Positions 5,871-7,380 of a stretch of DNA of 7,380 nucleotides are shown one piece after another. Under the pieces are notes generated by a model. That model was not told the DNA's origin, searched no databases, and worked only from the letters and a program-made list of their open reading frames with translations. The stretch is from contig JAEWOM010000231.1 of the NCBI GenBank assembly GCA_023399675.1, positions 1 through 7,380 of the forward strand. Direction: 5' to 3'. Position 1 is the stretch's first letter; every line of letters begins with the position of its first letter. The stretch is from Bacteroidota bacterium. Lineage in GTDB: Bacteria > Bacteroidota > Bacteroidia > Flavobacteriales > Weeksellaceae. The translations under genes and the position numbers were made by a program.

Positions 5871-7380
5871 GTGCAAATTAATAAAGAAGATTTAATTGAA
5901 CTGGAATTTCCGGATTTACTTGCGGAAATTGCCCCGTTTGCGTACTCCGCGAAAACTGCCGAAAAAATTACAGAACTTCGTCCTGTCTCTATAGATGAAG
6001 CAGAAATTCTGCTGAAAAAAACTGCAGAATTCCTCACCAGTTTCGAGAGTTCCAATGCGATACCTTTCAACGAATATGAAGATATTGAACAGGAACTAAA
6101 GGTGATGCTGATTGAGAATTACCGTCTCGACAGCAGTTCCTTCACGAAAATCAAAAATATTGCTGAACAGATCGGCCGACTGAAAAAGTTTTTCCCGACA
6201 TTTTCCGAAACGTTTCCTCATCTTCTGGCAGAAATAAAAGACATTGAGTATCACAAAGAGATTGCTGAAAAAATTGACCGCGTATTCAACCGCTTCGGCG
6301 AGATTAAAAATGATGCTTCGCCGGCTCTGAAAATATTACGCACCGAAATTCAGCATGCACGAAAAGCCATCGATGAAAATTTCAACCGGGCACTCAGCAC
6401 GTTCAGCGATTTGCTGGAAGACATCCGGGAAACTATTATCGAAGATCAACGCGTTCTTGCTGTAAAATCTGGCTACAAAAAAAGAGTTCCCGGACGTACG
6501 CTCGGCATTTCGAAAACGGGTTCCATCACCTATATTCAGCCGGAATCTGTCGTGAAACACTATTTCAGACTTCGTGACAGTCAGGAAGAAGAAAAAAAAG
6601 AAATTGACCGGCTGCTTCGTCAGCTGACTGCAGAAATCTCAGAATATGAGCCGTGGCTGACGCAATATCAGCACTATATTTTCGCACTTGACCTTACCCG
6701 CGCAAAAGCCAAATTCGCTGAACTGATTAACGGCGTCATGCCGAAACTGAACCGCCACAAAACACTCAAATTAAGGGAGGCTTTTCATCCGTTGCTTTGG
6801 CTTCAGAACAAAGCGGAAAATAAAAAAATCTATCCGCAGACGCTTTCACTTACAGATCATAACCGGATTATCTGTATTTCCGGACCGAACGCCGGAGGAA
6901 AATCAATCACACTCAAAACGGTTGGCTTACTACAGCTGATGATACAAAGCGGAATTCTCGTGCCTGTTCATCCTAAATCCGAGATGTTTTTCTTTGAAAA
7001 AATGATGACGGACATCGGCGATAATCAGTCGATTGAGAATCATCTGTCAACTTATTCGTCCCGACTGAAAAAAATGTCGGGAATTATCCGTGAAGCGGAC
7101 GAAAATACCCTGCTGTTAATTGACGAATTCGGAACAGGATCCGATCCTGAACTCGGCGGTGCACTGGCTGAAAGTTTCCTGGAATTTTTCTACGGTAAAA
7201 AATCTTTCGCCATCATCACCACGCATTACACAAACATAAAACTCGTTGTTGAGCAACTGCCGAATGCTACCAATGCTGCGATGCTTTTCGATGAACATTC
7301 ACTGGAGCCTCTGTATAAACTGGAGGTGGGACAGGCAGGAAGTTCATTTACTTTTGAAGTAGCGGAAAAAAATAAAATTC
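5871..7380 (+). CDS. mutS2: MutS2-family ATPase (3' end cut by window edge)
   Basis: MutS2 is a dimeric DNA-binding ATPase homologous to the core, clamp and ATPase domains of MutS but without the mismatch-recognition domain. Family members have been linked to suppression of recombination and, in Bacillus, to rescue of collided ribosomes; which applies here is unknown. The gene is open for 503 codons to the right edge. It begins with GTG 5871 and reads M(V)QINKEDLIELEFPDLLAEIAPFA, the family's usual opening. A long helical middle part (about 100-310) includes the coiled-coil arm around 215-265. The ATPase domain has Walker A GPNAGGKS (338-345), the DIGDNQSIENHLSTYSSRL signature (381-399), Walker B LLLIDEFGTGSDP (414-426) and the switch His452 in TTHYTNIK. 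Full-length proteins are about 700-800 residues with a C-terminal Smr nuclease domain, which would lie outside this window. It has no Shine-Dalgarno sequence. Confidence 0.95.
   Translation, partial: MQINKEDLIELEFPDLLAEIAPFAYSAKTAEKITELRPVSIDEAEILLKKTAEFLTSFESSNAIPFNEYEDIEQELKVMLIENYRLDSSSFTKIKNIAEQIGRLKKFFPTFSETFPHLLAEIKDIEYHKEIAEKIDRVFNRFGEIKNDASPALKILRTEIQHARKAIDENFNRALSTFSDLLEDIRETIIEDQRVLAVKSGYKKRVPGRTLGISKTGSITYIQPESVVKHYFRLRDSQEEEKKEIDRLLRQLTAEISEYEPWLTQYQHYIFALDLTRAKAKFAELINGVMPKLNRHKTLKLREAFHPLLWLQNKAENKKIYPQTLSLTDHNRIICISGPNAGGKSITLKTVGLLQLMIQSGILVPVHPKSEMFFFEKMMTDIGDNQSIENHLSTYSSRLKKMSGIIREADENTLLLIDEFGTGSDPELGGALAESFLEFFYGKKSFAIITTHYTNIKLVVEQLPNATNAAMLFDEHSLEPLYKLEVGQAGSSFTFEVAEKNKI

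Noticed and set aside
5858..7298. Minus-strand open frames at 5858-6070, 6336-6560 and 7116-7298
   Set aside because: All lie opposite the continuous mutS2 frame with intact Walker motifs; they are shadows.

Overview
The window looks like ordinary chromosome from a member of the Bacteroidota, most likely family Weeksellaceae (Chryseobacterium/Kaistella-like). The evidence is: a PdxJ of the phylum's [14 protein letters not shown] type, several short lipoproteins, almost no Shine-Dalgarno sequences, and promoters of the phylum-specific TTTG / TAnnTTTG type. No phage, insertion sequence, CRISPR, tRNA or rRNA signal was seen.

Layout, left to right. On the minus strand lie the first two thirds of pdxJ (vitamin B6 synthesis, cut by the left edge) and, just upstream of it, a full YbdG-type mechanosensitive channel gene. 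A short AT-rich divergent region of about 170 bases follows. Next, on the plus strand, is a lipoprotein gene broken by a frameshift near 2187; it would otherwise encode a 390-residue protein with a carboxypeptidase-regulatory-like domain, an amidotransferase-like fold and an inserted CHxPxG-type Cys/His module. It ends at a good intrinsic terminator. A DUF456 membrane protein and a Ser/Thr-rich lipoprotein follow as a probable two-gene operon. Convergent to these, with stop codons touching, are ung (uracil-DNA glycosylase) and, upstream of ung, an unrecognised lipoprotein. Divergent from that, running off the right edge, are the first 503 codons of mutS2, starting with GTG.

Functionally this is a set of housekeeping and envelope genes: cofactor synthesis (pdxJ), osmotic protection (ybdG), DNA repair or nucleic-acid quality control (ung, mutS2), and four poorly known envelope proteins. 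Nothing links them into one pathway.

The most informative signals are these. First, four unrelated genes (pdxJ, ybdG, ung, mutS2) each have a perfect TAnnTTTG box ending only 2 to 5 bases before the start codon, which predicts leaderless or nearly leaderless mRNAs. Second, the frameshift in the first lipoprotein is best explained by loss of one CA dinucleotide. Third, a Cys/His module is inserted inside that protein's core domain. I found no convincing new multi-gene system.
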